A stretch of 41,261 nt of DNA from JBAZOJ01 sp041648755 (GTDB taxonomy: Bacteria; Planctomycetota; B143-G9). The notes under the pieces are model-generated. The model worked only from the letters and a program-made list of their open reading frames with translations. It ran no database searches and had not been told where the DNA came from. The stretch lies in the NCBI GenBank assembly GCA_041648755.1, contig JBAZOJ010000007.1, positions 1-41,261 on the forward strand. Reading direction: 5' to 3'. The position numbers and the translations under genes were made by a program. Numbering within the stretch: position 1 is the first letter of the stretch; each line of letters starts with the position of its first letter. Shown here one piece after another: positions 9,501-17,022 of this stretch.

Positions 9501-10157
9501 CTGTTCCGCGAAGTCCACTGCACGCCAGGTGAATAGTGCCGGCGAGGTAATTGTTGCGCCATCGGCGGGAGCAACCGGCATGTTGTCCGAGTAAGGTCTT
9601 ATTCTCTGCGTGTACGGTCCCCTGTAGCGCCGCAGCGAGATATTGTCGAGCGACGCATCTCCTTTGCCATCCAGTCTGAACTGCAGTGCAATATCTGCCG
9701 TCGTCCCGCGCGGAAATGGTTCAAAGAAGAAACGCTTCTCCTGCCAGTAATTGAGCGGGGTGATTTCAAGCTTCTTCTGGCACAGCGGAACGCCTGCGTC
9801 AGTCGTCACGCCTATCGTCGCCTGCAGCGAGCCGCCCCCGCCCTTCCAGTAAAATACCAGTAGATAGCAGTTTTCCACTTCCGAAATCCAACGAGTCTGA
9901 GACATTGACGCGTAGCTTGAATCATCGGGGTTTACGAGTTTCGCCGACCCCTTGTCCAAATGCCCTTCCTCGGCCCAGGTCGTGCTCCCGCCCTTGTCGT
10001 CAATTGTCCATCCGGCCGGGCGTTCCGGTGTTGCCCCGTCGCCCCCAAGAAAACTGCCGTCTGCAACTAATTCAGACCCGAAATTCTCTATCTCTTCGCC
10101 TATAAGCCCGGCGACGCAAAGAGAAAGGGCCAGGATGGTCAACGCTGCCGTTTTCAT
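6507..10157 (-). CDS. Large secreted protein, heparinase II/III-like
   Basis: 1216 residues from the ATG at 10157, preceded by GAGG at nine bases and giving a signal peptide (MKTAALTILALSLCVAGL). The frame stays open upstream, but that part is low-complexity and overlaps the divergent gene. Residues about 20-165 look like a jelly-roll carbohydrate-binding module (VADGSF, WTIDDKG, ASLDNISLRR). Next comes an Ig-like segment (PADGATITSPALFTWRAVDFAEQY) like the N-terminus of heparinase II-type lyases (DUF4962). Then comes a long Ala/Leu-rich helical region suggesting an alpha/alpha toroid, beta-rich regions, and a C-terminal second binding module (VVNGGFEAWS; KVWLDEFSAEE). The likely role is export and action on an anionic or uronic polysaccharide. 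I could not identify the catalytic His/Tyr residues, so activity is unproven; a structural homologue without activity is possible. Confidence 0.5.
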   Translation of the reverse strand: MKTAALTILALSLCVAGLIGEEIENFGSELVADGSFLGGDGATPERPAGWTIDDKGGSTTWAEEGHLDKGSAKLVNPDDSSYASMSQTRWISEVENCYLLVFYWKGGGGSLQATIGVTTDAGVPLCQKKLEITPLNYWQEKRFFFEPFPRGTTADIALQFRLDGKGDASLDNISLRRYRGPYTQRIRPYSDNMPVAPADGATITSPALFTWRAVDFAEQYIVQISDGRGFPAGLIATFSTPFCSMYLPVKTGNGNWRVTARSSAVGDVVIVEDRAFSCDKDLKLVLNGGAPAVPPPGTEEDYILWRQTGWWRIIAANTAAQAVPKLTPGAFPQDYWPRLTAKYALSVNWDEAADLLARLSVCATLGDPACLAASGKALDAMAAAIDEALPYLGDGTKARIVLALCSQSVAVPAKRPVCAGLVAKLLKLDALRLANGNLSDYGAFRLVTAAACAASCGLSTTPDLTQSFALFSAGSRFWFIPAGSPLPGALLAADFPLFYFAAAEQHRRLQLPASAEILRRVLVSGSRIYYDFPVLGRSQFGDTVAGASGKALSVLSYLCGYKETAIPAQSPLGPTSACAGYFGLLPLFPSGWGDQREDSFSKELGLAQSCSPVWTQAASLAMRASPHGTVDALGSAQGGFTFLWRGVPWSGCAPASPDGLAMGIGAPLRAPSSGNTYSANLPIPMNTAMADANMVSFEPLAGNAYARAEIEGPLIDSVRSFDRRIALVSPPGSAPLVVVCDEFHPWSGAKVYPLFRLYGKPELNAADQRDIGRGKLGAVEALVSWPPGSRLWQDWGADSVASPITYIDMGHTLAVAPGEAGTGCVVGIRPLLEAQPQLSSLVGDDFRGIAVGKDGFAAFRLKESGIFMVSGVLCDAEFVAWLPMADGRIFIYAVGAKSVERVGVPMLSSSQPISLRAIVTVEKGIARVDSLEAIGPDAKLKLGANRDAEMKGGFFKQGESAVPAPPRLKEKPGPGYMALRTLALAYPGGETRFVYPVILNGFYRLTGKVSGEEGSQGFVRFGSIVQKVTIGKDKRGEFYLEGEFAGPVTICVELDAKCRLTDLGIENSLVVNGGFEAWSAADKASFILEPANLPAALDESVFFTGSRSLCITLEALKGGSITYKTATRSNRVTGSVKVRLEAGKGADISAVLIVTAIDDKGARMTGASVTQELTLKGQWRELKTSLTMPKGATAVAIEVRAKGNGKVWLDEFSAEE

Positions 10158-10251
10158 TGTAGCCGACCTCATTTTGCGCGGAAATGCTGATTTGGCAAGG
10201 TTTTTCCCCCTCAGCCTTTCCCGGAGCCACTCCCGGATTTTCGGGTTCGAC

Positions 10252-10280
10252 TGGAACGTCTGCCCCCAACAGGATACAAT
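10252..10280 (+). promoter_or_regulatory. Candidate promoter of Ser/Pro-linker lipoprotein gene
   Basis: TACAAT (10275-10280) is a good -10 box. TGGAAC, 17 bases upstream, is a poor match to TTGACA. The predicted start near 10287 leaves a 20-25 base leader carrying AAAGGAG, five bases from the ATG at 10309. Confidence 0.4.
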
Positions 10281-10308
10281 ACTCTTAGACGTCCGACAAA
10301 GGAGATAC

Positions 10309-12237
10309 ATGAAATCCCGCCATATCCGGCTTCTTGCGCTTATCTTCGCCTGTTCGCTGTGCGCGTCCCTTTCCGTCGCCTGCGGTGGCGGTGGAGGAAC
10401 GACCACGGATACCAGCATTTCCCCCTCTCCGTCATCATCTGTCTCGCCTTCTGGCACTGTGACTCCATCCCCGTCACCGTCGCCCTCTCCCTCGCCAAGC
10501 CCTTCTCCCAGCCCAACCGCAACCCCGGTCTTCGCCCCGAGTAGCTTTGAGGGCAATTGGTCCTTCACGATTCCATCCGGCAAGATTGACTGTGCACCCG
10601 CGGGTATGATCTATTTCAATGTCCGCGAAGACGGCGATGTCGTCCAGGAGCCCGACTTATTCGGCTTTCCGTACATCCAGGGCGGACACTTCGCCTTCGA
10701 CAACCCCGCTGACGTGCACGACGGGGCTTTCACGGGTTCGATGATCTGGCGCAACTCATCGAATCCTGATGACACGACCTCCCACACTCTCTTCGGCACG
10801 ATGTCCAGCAACTATATGGCCCTGAATTTTACCTCGCCCTGGCTGACTTCCGCAACACGAACCAGCCAGTTCACTGACCTGCACGGGGACTTCTCATTCG
10901 AACGCACTCGATTGTACAACGCCGGAGCAAGCAGCCATCACATCTACCAGGACTCCGGCATCGTCTCGTTCTCCGAAGACGGGTCATGCTTTCTGCAGGC
11001 CCAACCCTCATTGATCGGCAACTGGTATCCGTTCAGAGGGAATGTGATTGAAGGCGACTGCCCCGGACCCGACGCAGACCTCGATGGCCATCCCGATTTC
11101 GCCAATCATTTCCACATAAACCTTGGCGGCGGCGGCAAGATTGACGGGTTGGCAGCTTCATACTCCGGCATATGGAGCACTCTTGCTCCTGACAACTCCG
11201 TAATTATCTCCGGCAATCTCACCTCCTACCGGATAGACATTGCTCTGAACAATTTCGTTATGACCGACCTCGTTCATGCATGGGGCGCGTTCTTTGAGTA
11301 TGCATCCACAACCTCCTTCGAGCAATTCCCCCGCCTGCGCATCAACGCTGGCGGCGTCATCCCCGCGCAGGGCTCCATTCTCGGCGGCTCGGTGACCCAG
11401 CTCAACGTTCACACCGGCTACTATGAGTTGACCATCAACTTCTCCGGCGGCTTCACAGTGCGGCTCAAGGGCTGGCTCAGCCTGGGCAAGGAGTTCGCCT
11501 CCGCTCGCATCTTTACCACGATTCTTGCCACGGACACCGAGATTGGCTCCGCGCGAATGTCAAGGGCGGATGACGCTGCATGGAATGCTGCCTGGCCTAC
11601 CACAGGTCAGTGGTCAATCGGCCTTCCGAGCTTGGAGCCCGGCAGATTCCTGGCCGCCATCTACAATTGCGCCGCTGATACTTCAGGTATTCTTGACGCG
11701 GGCTCGAACACAATCGGATTCTCCGGCAGCATAATGATTATCGGCCCAGGAGTCTATTCCGTCGTATTCACGGTCGATGCCGGTCCTACCTCCGATTCCT
11801 ATTGGCTCGCGGGCGATTTCCTGCTCCCCGGCGAGGGAGGAAGTGCTTTGTACTGCCTTCACAAGCTCAGCCTCGGAGGCCTCCAGGAAACAACCGGGAT
11901 GCTCTTCCCCTATACTCAGGCGGATGTGGACATCCCGATATCGGAATACGCTGGAAACTACGTCGTCAGTGAGACCGGACAGCCACCTTTTACCATCACA
12001 ATGGTTTACACACCCGGAGCCGGGGAAGGCACTCTGTCCTGTAGTATCTCCACATTTACCTTCGCTCTTGTCTGGGTGGACCGTTCCAGATTCGAATTCC
12101 GCCTCGAAAACATGGCTGCAGGCATGTTGTACTTTGGCGACATCTTCAGATTCACTCCCGAGCCTATGGCTCAGGCAATTCACTTGAGGATAGCCTATGA
12201 CGGCACCTACTGGGCCGTTAAGCCAATTCAGTTCTAA
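10309..12237 (+). CDS. Lipoprotein with Ser-Pro repeat linker, function unknown
   Basis: 642 residues. The ATG at 10309 has AAAGGAG five bases upstream. A basic N-terminus and hydrophobic stretch end at ...LSVACGGGGG, a near-lipobox that points to lipidation at that Cys. A run of Gly and Thr and then a Ser-Pro dipeptide repeat (roughly residues 42-72) act as a tether to the cell envelope. The rest is beta-rich and repetitive in style (repeated GNW, GDF and FSGG-like segments) and matches no family I know. Lipoproteins with SPSPSP tethers are usually surface displayed. It diverges from the heparinase-like gene and ends in a clear terminator. An unannotated role in substrate binding or adhesion is only a guess. 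Confidence 0.8.
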   Translation: MKSRHIRLLALIFACSLCASLSVACGGGGGTTTDTSISPSPSSSVSPSGTVTPSPSPSPSPSPSPSPSPTATPVFAPSSFEGNWSFTIPSGKIDCAPAGMIYFNVREDGDVVQEPDLFGFPYIQGGHFAFDNPADVHDGAFTGSMIWRNSSNPDDTTSHTLFGTMSSNYMALNFTSPWLTSATRTSQFTDLHGDFSFERTRLYNAGASSHHIYQDSGIVSFSEDGSCFLQAQPSLIGNWYPFRGNVIEGDCPGPDADLDGHPDFANHFHINLGGGGKIDGLAASYSGIWSTLAPDNSVIISGNLTSYRIDIALNNFVMTDLVHAWGAFFEYASTTSFEQFPRLRINAGGVIPAQGSILGGSVTQLNVHTGYYELTINFSGGFTVRLKGWLSLGKEFASARIFTTILATDTEIGSARMSRADDAAWNAAWPTTGQWSIGLPSLEPGRFLAAIYNCAADTSGILDAGSNTIGFSGSIMIIGPGVYSVVFTVDAGPTSDSYWLAGDFLLPGEGGSALYCLHKLSLGGLQETTGMLFPYTQADVDIPISEYAGNYVVSETGQPPFTITMVYTPGAGEGTLSCSISTFTFALVWVDRSRFEFRLENMAAGMLYFGDIFRFTPEPMAQAIHLRIAYDGTYWAVKPIQF

Positions 12238-12261
12238 CCATCCGAACCGTCGGCCTACCAA

Positions 12262-12283
12262 CCCCCGTCCCCTCGGACGGGGG
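12262..12283 (+). terminator. Rho-independent terminator of lipoprotein gene
   Basis: A perfect 9-bp stem, CCCCCGTCC (12262-12270) with GGACGGGGG (12275-12283), encloses loop CCTC and is followed by TTTTCTTTT. It lies about 25 bases past the stop codon at 12237. This is the strongest terminator in the window. Confidence 0.92.
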
Positions 12284-12313
12284 TTTTCTTTTCCCCTCCC
12301 TGCGGAAAAACTC

Positions 12314-12322
12314 TGGTATCAT
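12314..12322 (+). promoter_or_regulatory. Extended -10 promoter, near-leaderless
   Basis: TGGTATCAT (12314-12322) is an extended -10 element, a TG one base before TATCAT. Only seven bases separate it from the ATG at 12330, so the transcript should start within about one base of the start codon. No good -35 box and no ribosome binding site is seen. Confidence 0.5.
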
Positions 12323-12329
12323 TCCGCCA

Positions 12330-13166
12330 ATGCCCAACTTGGTTTTCTCTACCCGAATTTCGTCAAGCGCTGGCAACTGCGCCGTTCTCTCCGGGCCGCG
12401 CGGCTCAGTGCTCCTTGACGCGGGTTTCAGCAGTCAGCGCGCATTTATGGCTGCCATCGCCGATATCGAAGCTGTTTCCGGCCCTGTCCGCGCCATTGTC
12501 GCCACGCACGCTCACCGCGACCATATCAACCGCGGGGTTGTCAAGTGCGCGGGAAAACTGAAAATACCGATCTTCCTCACCCCGCCAGCCGCCGAGGTAC
12601 TCGCCCGCGACAGTTCCTGCGCCGATTGCCTTGACGAATGCAATGTGGAAATCTACGGCAACGATGCGTTTTCGCTCGAAGGAATGCGCTTCCGCGCCTT
12701 TCCCGTCCAGCACGCGCCGGGGTTCCCCAACCGCGGGTTCGTCATTGAATCAGGCGGCTCCCGCCTCGGGTTCGCCACCGACCTGTGCACCACTCGCGGG
12801 CTCGCCCACGAACTTGCCGATTGCGATGTCCTGTACTTGGAATCCAACTACGATCCGGAACTGTTGCGCCTCAATCCCAATCCCAATTCACGCTTCCATT
12901 TGCCCAACGCCAAGTCCGCCGGTTTCCTTGCCGAACTCGTCGCCACCGGCGCAGGTCCGCGCCTTGTCTGCCTCGGTCATCTGAGCGTTCACCGCAACCG
13001 CCCGGAGATAGCTCTTACCGCCGCCCGCGCCCGGCTTGCCGGCCGCAAGAACACTCCCCAGGTTATGGCCGCCCCTGCCTACGAGCCCTCCTGCACCATC
13101 ACCGTCGAGCGCCGCGGCTTCACAACCATCACCGAAAGCTCCCGCCCCGCCGGGCTCTTCGCCTGA
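12330..13166 (+). CDS. MBL-fold metallohydrolase, WalJ/YycJ-like
   Basis: 278 residues. The metallo-beta-lactamase metal motif is ATHAHRDH (normally THxHxDH), followed by later metal-site candidates FPVQHAP, GFATDLC and VCLGHLS. VLYLESNYDPELL is characteristic of the YycJ/WalJ group, cytoplasmic metal-dependent nucleases or hydrolases. Length is normal for that group. No signal peptide is seen. The ATG at 12330 lacks a ribosome binding site and follows a -10 element directly, so translation is probably from a leaderless mRNA. It is a stand-alone gene after the terminator of the lipoprotein gene and is convergent with the LRR-like gene ending at 13246. The exact substrate cannot be told from sequence. 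Confidence 0.88.
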   Translation: MPNLVFSTRISSSAGNCAVLSGPRGSVLLDAGFSSQRAFMAAIADIEAVSGPVRAIVATHAHRDHINRGVVKCAGKLKIPIFLTPPAAEVLARDSSCADCLDECNVEIYGNDAFSLEGMRFRAFPVQHAPGFPNRGFVIESGGSRLGFATDLCTTRGLAHELADCDVLYLESNYDPELLRLNPNPNSRFHLPNAKSAGFLAELVATGAGPRLVCLGHLSVHRNRPEIALTAARARLAGRKNTPQVMAAPAYEPSCTITVERRGFTTITESSRPAGLFA

Positions 13167-13245
13167 AAGCAGTTCGCCTCTCCGCACGAGCCTTCTTCTC
13201 TCTGGTAGCTTCGGCGAATCTTGTGGAAAGATCTGCTCTTCATCC

Positions 13246-14805
13246 CTACAAGCCCTCCAAGACAACAGAACGCACCTGATGGAACGAAATGACGGTCCGG
13301 AATGAGCAGACGACAAGAAGCGGCTTGTTCGGCACCCCCTCTTGTGTTACCTCGACAATGAGCTTCTCGAGTGATGTCGGGCAAACGATAATCTGCAACT
13401 CTATGCCTTCAGGACAGGCAACTGATATTTTCTTCAGTTGACCGTCTATGTTGCATAACCAGACGCGACCGGGCTTGACATTCAGCTTCGAAAGGTCTGC
13501 TCGCAGTTCCGAAGTCTCGGAAAACAGGACGAGCGAGGCGACCTTCACCTCCGGTAGCATTCGCTCAGTCTCCGAACCACACAGCAGCAGATCAACCGAG
13601 GCAATGAAGCCCGTGGTGAACACAGAGGCGTAATTCCCTTCCTTCTCGGTCAGATCCAGACCTGCCAGCTTGAGCCCCAGCGAGGGAAGAACTCCGTCGT
13701 TCGGCAGGGAGTACTCGTTGAGATCCAGCCATTTCAAGTTTGTCAGTGCAGCCCAGAAAGCCGCACAAGGGCGGGCATTCTTGAATCTGGCATACCGCAG
13801 GGCAACAACCGCGGGGGTTTTCGCGCCCATCTTCAGTTCGATCGATGTCTTCTCTTTCTTATCAACGAACGGAGAGCCGACCGACAAGTGCCGCAGACTC
13901 GGTGTCAGGATATGCTCAAGATCCAGAGATCCTGCTGCCGATTCGTGCATGGACAGCGACACAGAGAGCCCCTTCAGTTTGGGGAGTTTCTCGAAATTCG
14001 TATCGACTATCGCAGTACACTCGCCTCCGCTCGCAACATCCAAGCCGGCACATTCCGGTATGCCGTCGAGGCTCCCATCGAGGCTCCCTCCCTCCTCGGT
14101 GACTATGCTAACGTATTTCCAGGCGGGGTGCAGGGCGCTGAGCTTCTCCTGTACTCCCGGGCCCATGGTGATATACGCATACAGCAGTGAAGGATAGTCG
14201 AGACAGATGTTCCTGTCTGAAGCGCGAACGCGAAGCCACTTCGGGGATTTGCCCTTCATTGCGGTTCGAAGCTTGTCGCGAGAGACTTCTCCGTACAGGT
14301 TCAAGTACATCAGGTCGGGAAAGCTGTCAAGCGCGCCCAGGACTTCTTCTGTCATCTCTTCGGTTACACTGACACAGGTTATTCCTTTGTTTGCGATGGC
14401 CGTCCCAAACGGGGATTCGGCGGAGGCCTTCTTGTCGAGGAATACTCCGCAGACCACGCCGTTGATTGAATATGAAAGACCGCGGGCTTCGGACTTCGCT
14501 TCGATGGTGATTGACGGCCCTCCGTCGTACTGGAATACAAGAACTTTTGACCATTCCCAGCCAGCCCACGCGCACGGGTATCCGCCCGCTGTCGCCTTTG
14601 CGGTCAACCGTTCTCCGGAAAAAGCGAGAAGTTCCCCTGCTTCAATGTCGGCATTGCTCAAGTCTATCCAACCACACACAGGTGTCTGGATCGTCCCGAA
14701 GCATCCAATCAGTTTCACTTCAATTTCGCTACCAGGCCTTGCCTCTGCAGGCTGCGGCCAGCACAGAATCAAAAGGGCGCACAGAGCTTCGAGCAGGTTT
14801 CTCAT
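13246..14805 (-). CDS. Secreted LRR-like protein, paralogue B
   Basis: 519 residues from the ATG at 14805, which gives a signal peptide (MRNLLEALCALLILC...AEA) and exactly the length of its tandem paralogue at 14904-16463. GGAGAGG lies about 11 bases upstream; other ATG and GTG codons just upstream are possible starts. After the signal peptide the two proteins share GSEI, YDGGP, SPFG-A-ANKGI-CV, AMKG and PKWL. The second half contains irregular leucine-rich segments (LTNLKWLDLN, LPSLGLKLAGLDLT) typical of diverged LRR solenoids. No catalytic motif is seen. An exported binding protein is the most that can be supported. It is transcribed with its paralogue, about 98 bases downstream. Confidence 0.8.
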   Translation of the reverse strand: MRNLLEALCALLILCWPQPAEARPGSEIEVKLIGCFGTIQTPVCGWIDLSNADIEAGELLAFSGERLTAKATAGGYPCAWAGWEWSKVLVFQYDGGPSITIEAKSEARGLSYSINGVVCGVFLDKKASAESPFGTAIANKGITCVSVTEEMTEEVLGALDSFPDLMYLNLYGEVSRDKLRTAMKGKSPKWLRVRASDRNICLDYPSLLYAYITMGPGVQEKLSALHPAWKYVSIVTEEGGSLDGSLDGIPECAGLDVASGGECTAIVDTNFEKLPKLKGLSVSLSMHESAAGSLDLEHILTPSLRHLSVGSPFVDKKEKTSIELKMGAKTPAVVALRYARFKNARPCAAFWAALTNLKWLDLNEYSLPNDGVLPSLGLKLAGLDLTEKEGNYASVFTTGFIASVDLLLCGSETERMLPEVKVASLVLFSETSELRADLSKLNVKPGRVWLCNIDGQLKKISVACPEGIELQIIVCPTSLEKLIVEVTQEGVPNKPLLVVCSFRTVISFHQVRSVVLEGL

Positions 14806-14903
14806 TCTCACCACTATCCTCTCCATCCTGAACATCGATGTTAGAGATCTTCCTCTTCGCGTAGGCTGCTTCCCCGGCTACTTGCAGTACTCCCGCTTGC
14901 CCT

Positions 14904-16463
14904 TTACCGCCTGAAATCCGCAGGGATCGGCAAATACACCGGTCCGCACGCAAAGATGTCCTGGTAGTCGCAGATCAACACGAACGCGGGATAGGCTTCT
15001 CCGCCCCGGGTTATCGAAAAGGTGGTCATTTCTCTTCCTGAAGGTCTCATCAGGATCTGCAATTCCGTTCCCTCGGGGCACACCACGGAGAGATCCTGGG
15101 GAGGCACCTCCGGAAAGCACAACCAGATTCGCTTTGCGTGTACGTTCAGCTTTGTCATGTCAACGCTGACTGTAGTACCCCAGACGAGAATCGCCAGACA
15201 GGGAAATTCCGCTTTCGGCAACTCGCGTACAGTGTTTTCCCGGCACCTCAGGAGCTTCGCAGATGAGACGAACCCGCTTGTAAAGAGGGATGCCATGCTC
15301 TCGAACGCGCCAGTCAGATCCAGGACGTCGAGGGCAAGTCCCAGAGCCGGAAGTGTGCCGCCCGGAGTCAGCACGTCGTCACCCACGTACAGGCTTCGAA
15401 TCCCGGAAAGGGCCTTCCAGACATCGTCAGAGAGGCGGATCCATCTGAAAAACGCAGTCTTCAACGCGACAGCCGAAGCAGATGCTTCGCTGATTCTCAG
15501 TTCGCAAGTCGGCCCACCGTTACGGGGCTGCCCTGAAACACATAAATGCCCCAAGTGTGGCGTCAGGACCTCAGACAGGTCCAGGAACCCATCCCTGAGG
15601 TCTCCCTGCCCCAGCGCAAGGGACAGCCCTTTCAACTTCCCCAGCTTGCGGAAGTGGCTCGCAGCGACTGTGGCGCGCTCGTATGCCCCGGAGACTGCCA
15701 GAGAGACACACTCCGGCAGGCAACCGAATATGTCGTCGAGACAACCGCCTTCACTTGCGACGATGCGCACGTATTTCCACTCGAGGGGTCTTAGCCTCGC
15801 AGTTATGTCTCCGCCAGCAGTCAGCCAGATCGCCCCATACAACAGTGTCGGGAAATCGAGGGCGATGTTGGTGTCAGGTGTGTTGCACGCAAGCCATTTC
15901 GGGGTCCTCCCCTTCATTGCAGTGCGGATCTCCTCAGCAGTGGTGCTGCCGCCGATGTTAAAAAACCTTGCATCGGGGAAGCAGTTGATTGCCGCAAGAA
16001 ACGACGGCGTCATATCCGGGGAACCCGTGACGCATGAGATCCCTTTGTTTGCCTCTGCTGAGCCGAAGGGACTCTCGTCAGAGGCCTCTTTCTGCAGCAG
16101 GAGCCCACTCGGCACTCCATTTACAAGGTAGACCAACCCCCGCGGGTCGCTCCTGACCTCGATGGACAGTGTTGGCCCGCCATCGTACAGGAACGCGAGG
16201 ACCGCATCGGTCTGCGCGGCCGCATTTCCCCATGAGGGGCCGCCAGGACGGTGAGCGAAGGTCATCGGACCACCGGAGAACAGCAACAGGTCGCCGACTT
16301 CGAGGTCGGAACAACGCAACTCTGACCAGCCGCCGGAAAACGTGCCGATTCGTCCGTAGCAGCCCGTCATCCGGATATCGATTTCCGAGCCCCACCTCGC
16401 CGATGCGGGCATCGGCGCACTGAGGAGACAGAGCGCGAAAAGGACTGAAATTGCATGCTTCAT
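14904..16463 (-). CDS. Secreted LRR-like protein, paralogue A
   Basis: 519 residues from the ATG at 16463, which has GGGAGG five bases upstream and starts a clean signal peptide (MKHAISVLFALCLLSAPMPASA). The frame is open further upstream, but the sequence there is Arg-rich and without a ribosome site. It is clearly homologous over its full length to the gene at 13246-14805. It has the same LRR-like segments (LGKLKGLSLALG, LPALGLALDVLDLT) and many cysteines, which may form disulphides outside the cytoplasm. It lies 100 bases after the small lipoprotein gene and may share its transcript. Function is unknown; duplication followed by divergence is evident. Confidence 0.82.
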   Translation of the reverse strand: MKHAISVLFALCLLSAPMPASARWGSEIDIRMTGCYGRIGTFSGGWSELRCSDLEVGDLLLFSGGPMTFAHRPGGPSWGNAAAQTDAVLAFLYDGGPTLSIEVRSDPRGLVYLVNGVPSGLLLQKEASDESPFGSAEANKGISCVTGSPDMTPSFLAAINCFPDARFFNIGGSTTAEEIRTAMKGRTPKWLACNTPDTNIALDFPTLLYGAIWLTAGGDITARLRPLEWKYVRIVASEGGCLDDIFGCLPECVSLAVSGAYERATVAASHFRKLGKLKGLSLALGQGDLRDGFLDLSEVLTPHLGHLCVSGQPRNGGPTCELRISEASASAVALKTAFFRWIRLSDDVWKALSGIRSLYVGDDVLTPGGTLPALGLALDVLDLTGAFESMASLFTSGFVSSAKLLRCRENTVRELPKAEFPCLAILVWGTTVSVDMTKLNVHAKRIWLCFPEVPPQDLSVVCPEGTELQILMRPSGREMTTFSITRGGEAYPAFVLICDYQDIFACGPVYLPIPADFRR

Positions 16464-16563
16464 CACTGCCTCCCAGCCAGAACATGCTGTTACACTTGGC
16501 CTATCTCCTGCTGCCGGTCGGCGGAACCAAGTGAAGTGAATCGTTTGCCAATGCGGCAGTTCG

Positions 16564-17022
16564 CTACTTCTTCTTCGTCTCCGGCTTCCAGTTCGGATAC
16601 ACCTTCTCAGGCGTGTACGCAAACTCGATACGGTGGCGCAGGGTCTCTATCTTCTGCAAAGCTACCCGTCCATTGCCGCTCTTTTCCAGGTAGGTGCTCA
16701 TCACAGTATCGTAGTCGTTGCAGATCCCGGTGAAGTCGAACGACTTGTCTGCGGGCAAATTGTCGCGCATCGATGTCAGGTACTCACGAAGCCGGGGCCA
16801 CGAAGACTTGACCTGCAGTTTCCCACGGGTCAGCGCTTCCTCAAGTACTCCGCTTTCATGGTCGTACATTCTGTAGTTGTGATAATAACGCCATTCCGGG
16901 GTATTCTGCGCAGGGGTGATCGGTCTGCGTTTGAACACCTCCCCCGGATCCTTGCATCCCTGAGTACAGAGCACCATTACGACGGCGGCCAGCGCAAGCG
17001 CGATACCAGCAACTGTTCTCAT
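16564..17022 (-). CDS. Small lipoprotein, function unknown
   Basis: 152 residues. The signal sequence ends in CTQGC, an acceptable lipobox, so the mature protein should be a 130-residue lipoprotein, rich in charged residues and mostly helical, with a Lys-rich tail (PETKKK). The ATG overlaps the stop of the upstream membrane protein as ATGA, with GGAG ten bases upstream, so the two are translationally coupled and probably work together. No family is recognised. Confidence 0.85.
   Translation of the reverse strand: MRTVAGIALALAAVVMVLCTQGCKDPGEVFKRRPITPAQNTPEWRYYHNYRMYDHESGVLEEALTRGKLQVKSSWPRLREYLTSMRDNLPADKSFDFTGICNDYDTVMSTYLEKSGNGRVALQKIETLRHRIEFAYTPEKVYPNWKPETKKK

Noticed and set aside
10383..10520. 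Ser-Pro coding repeat as a possible DNA repeat element
   Set aside because: The repetition is explained by the SPSPSP lipoprotein linker in frame; it is not an independent genomic element.
6507..10583. Upstream extension of the heparinase-like gene to 10583
   Set aside because: The extra residues are Gly/Asp-rich shadows of the Ser-Pro linker gene on the opposite strand, and no ribosome site exists there; the ATG at 10157 gives a signal peptide.
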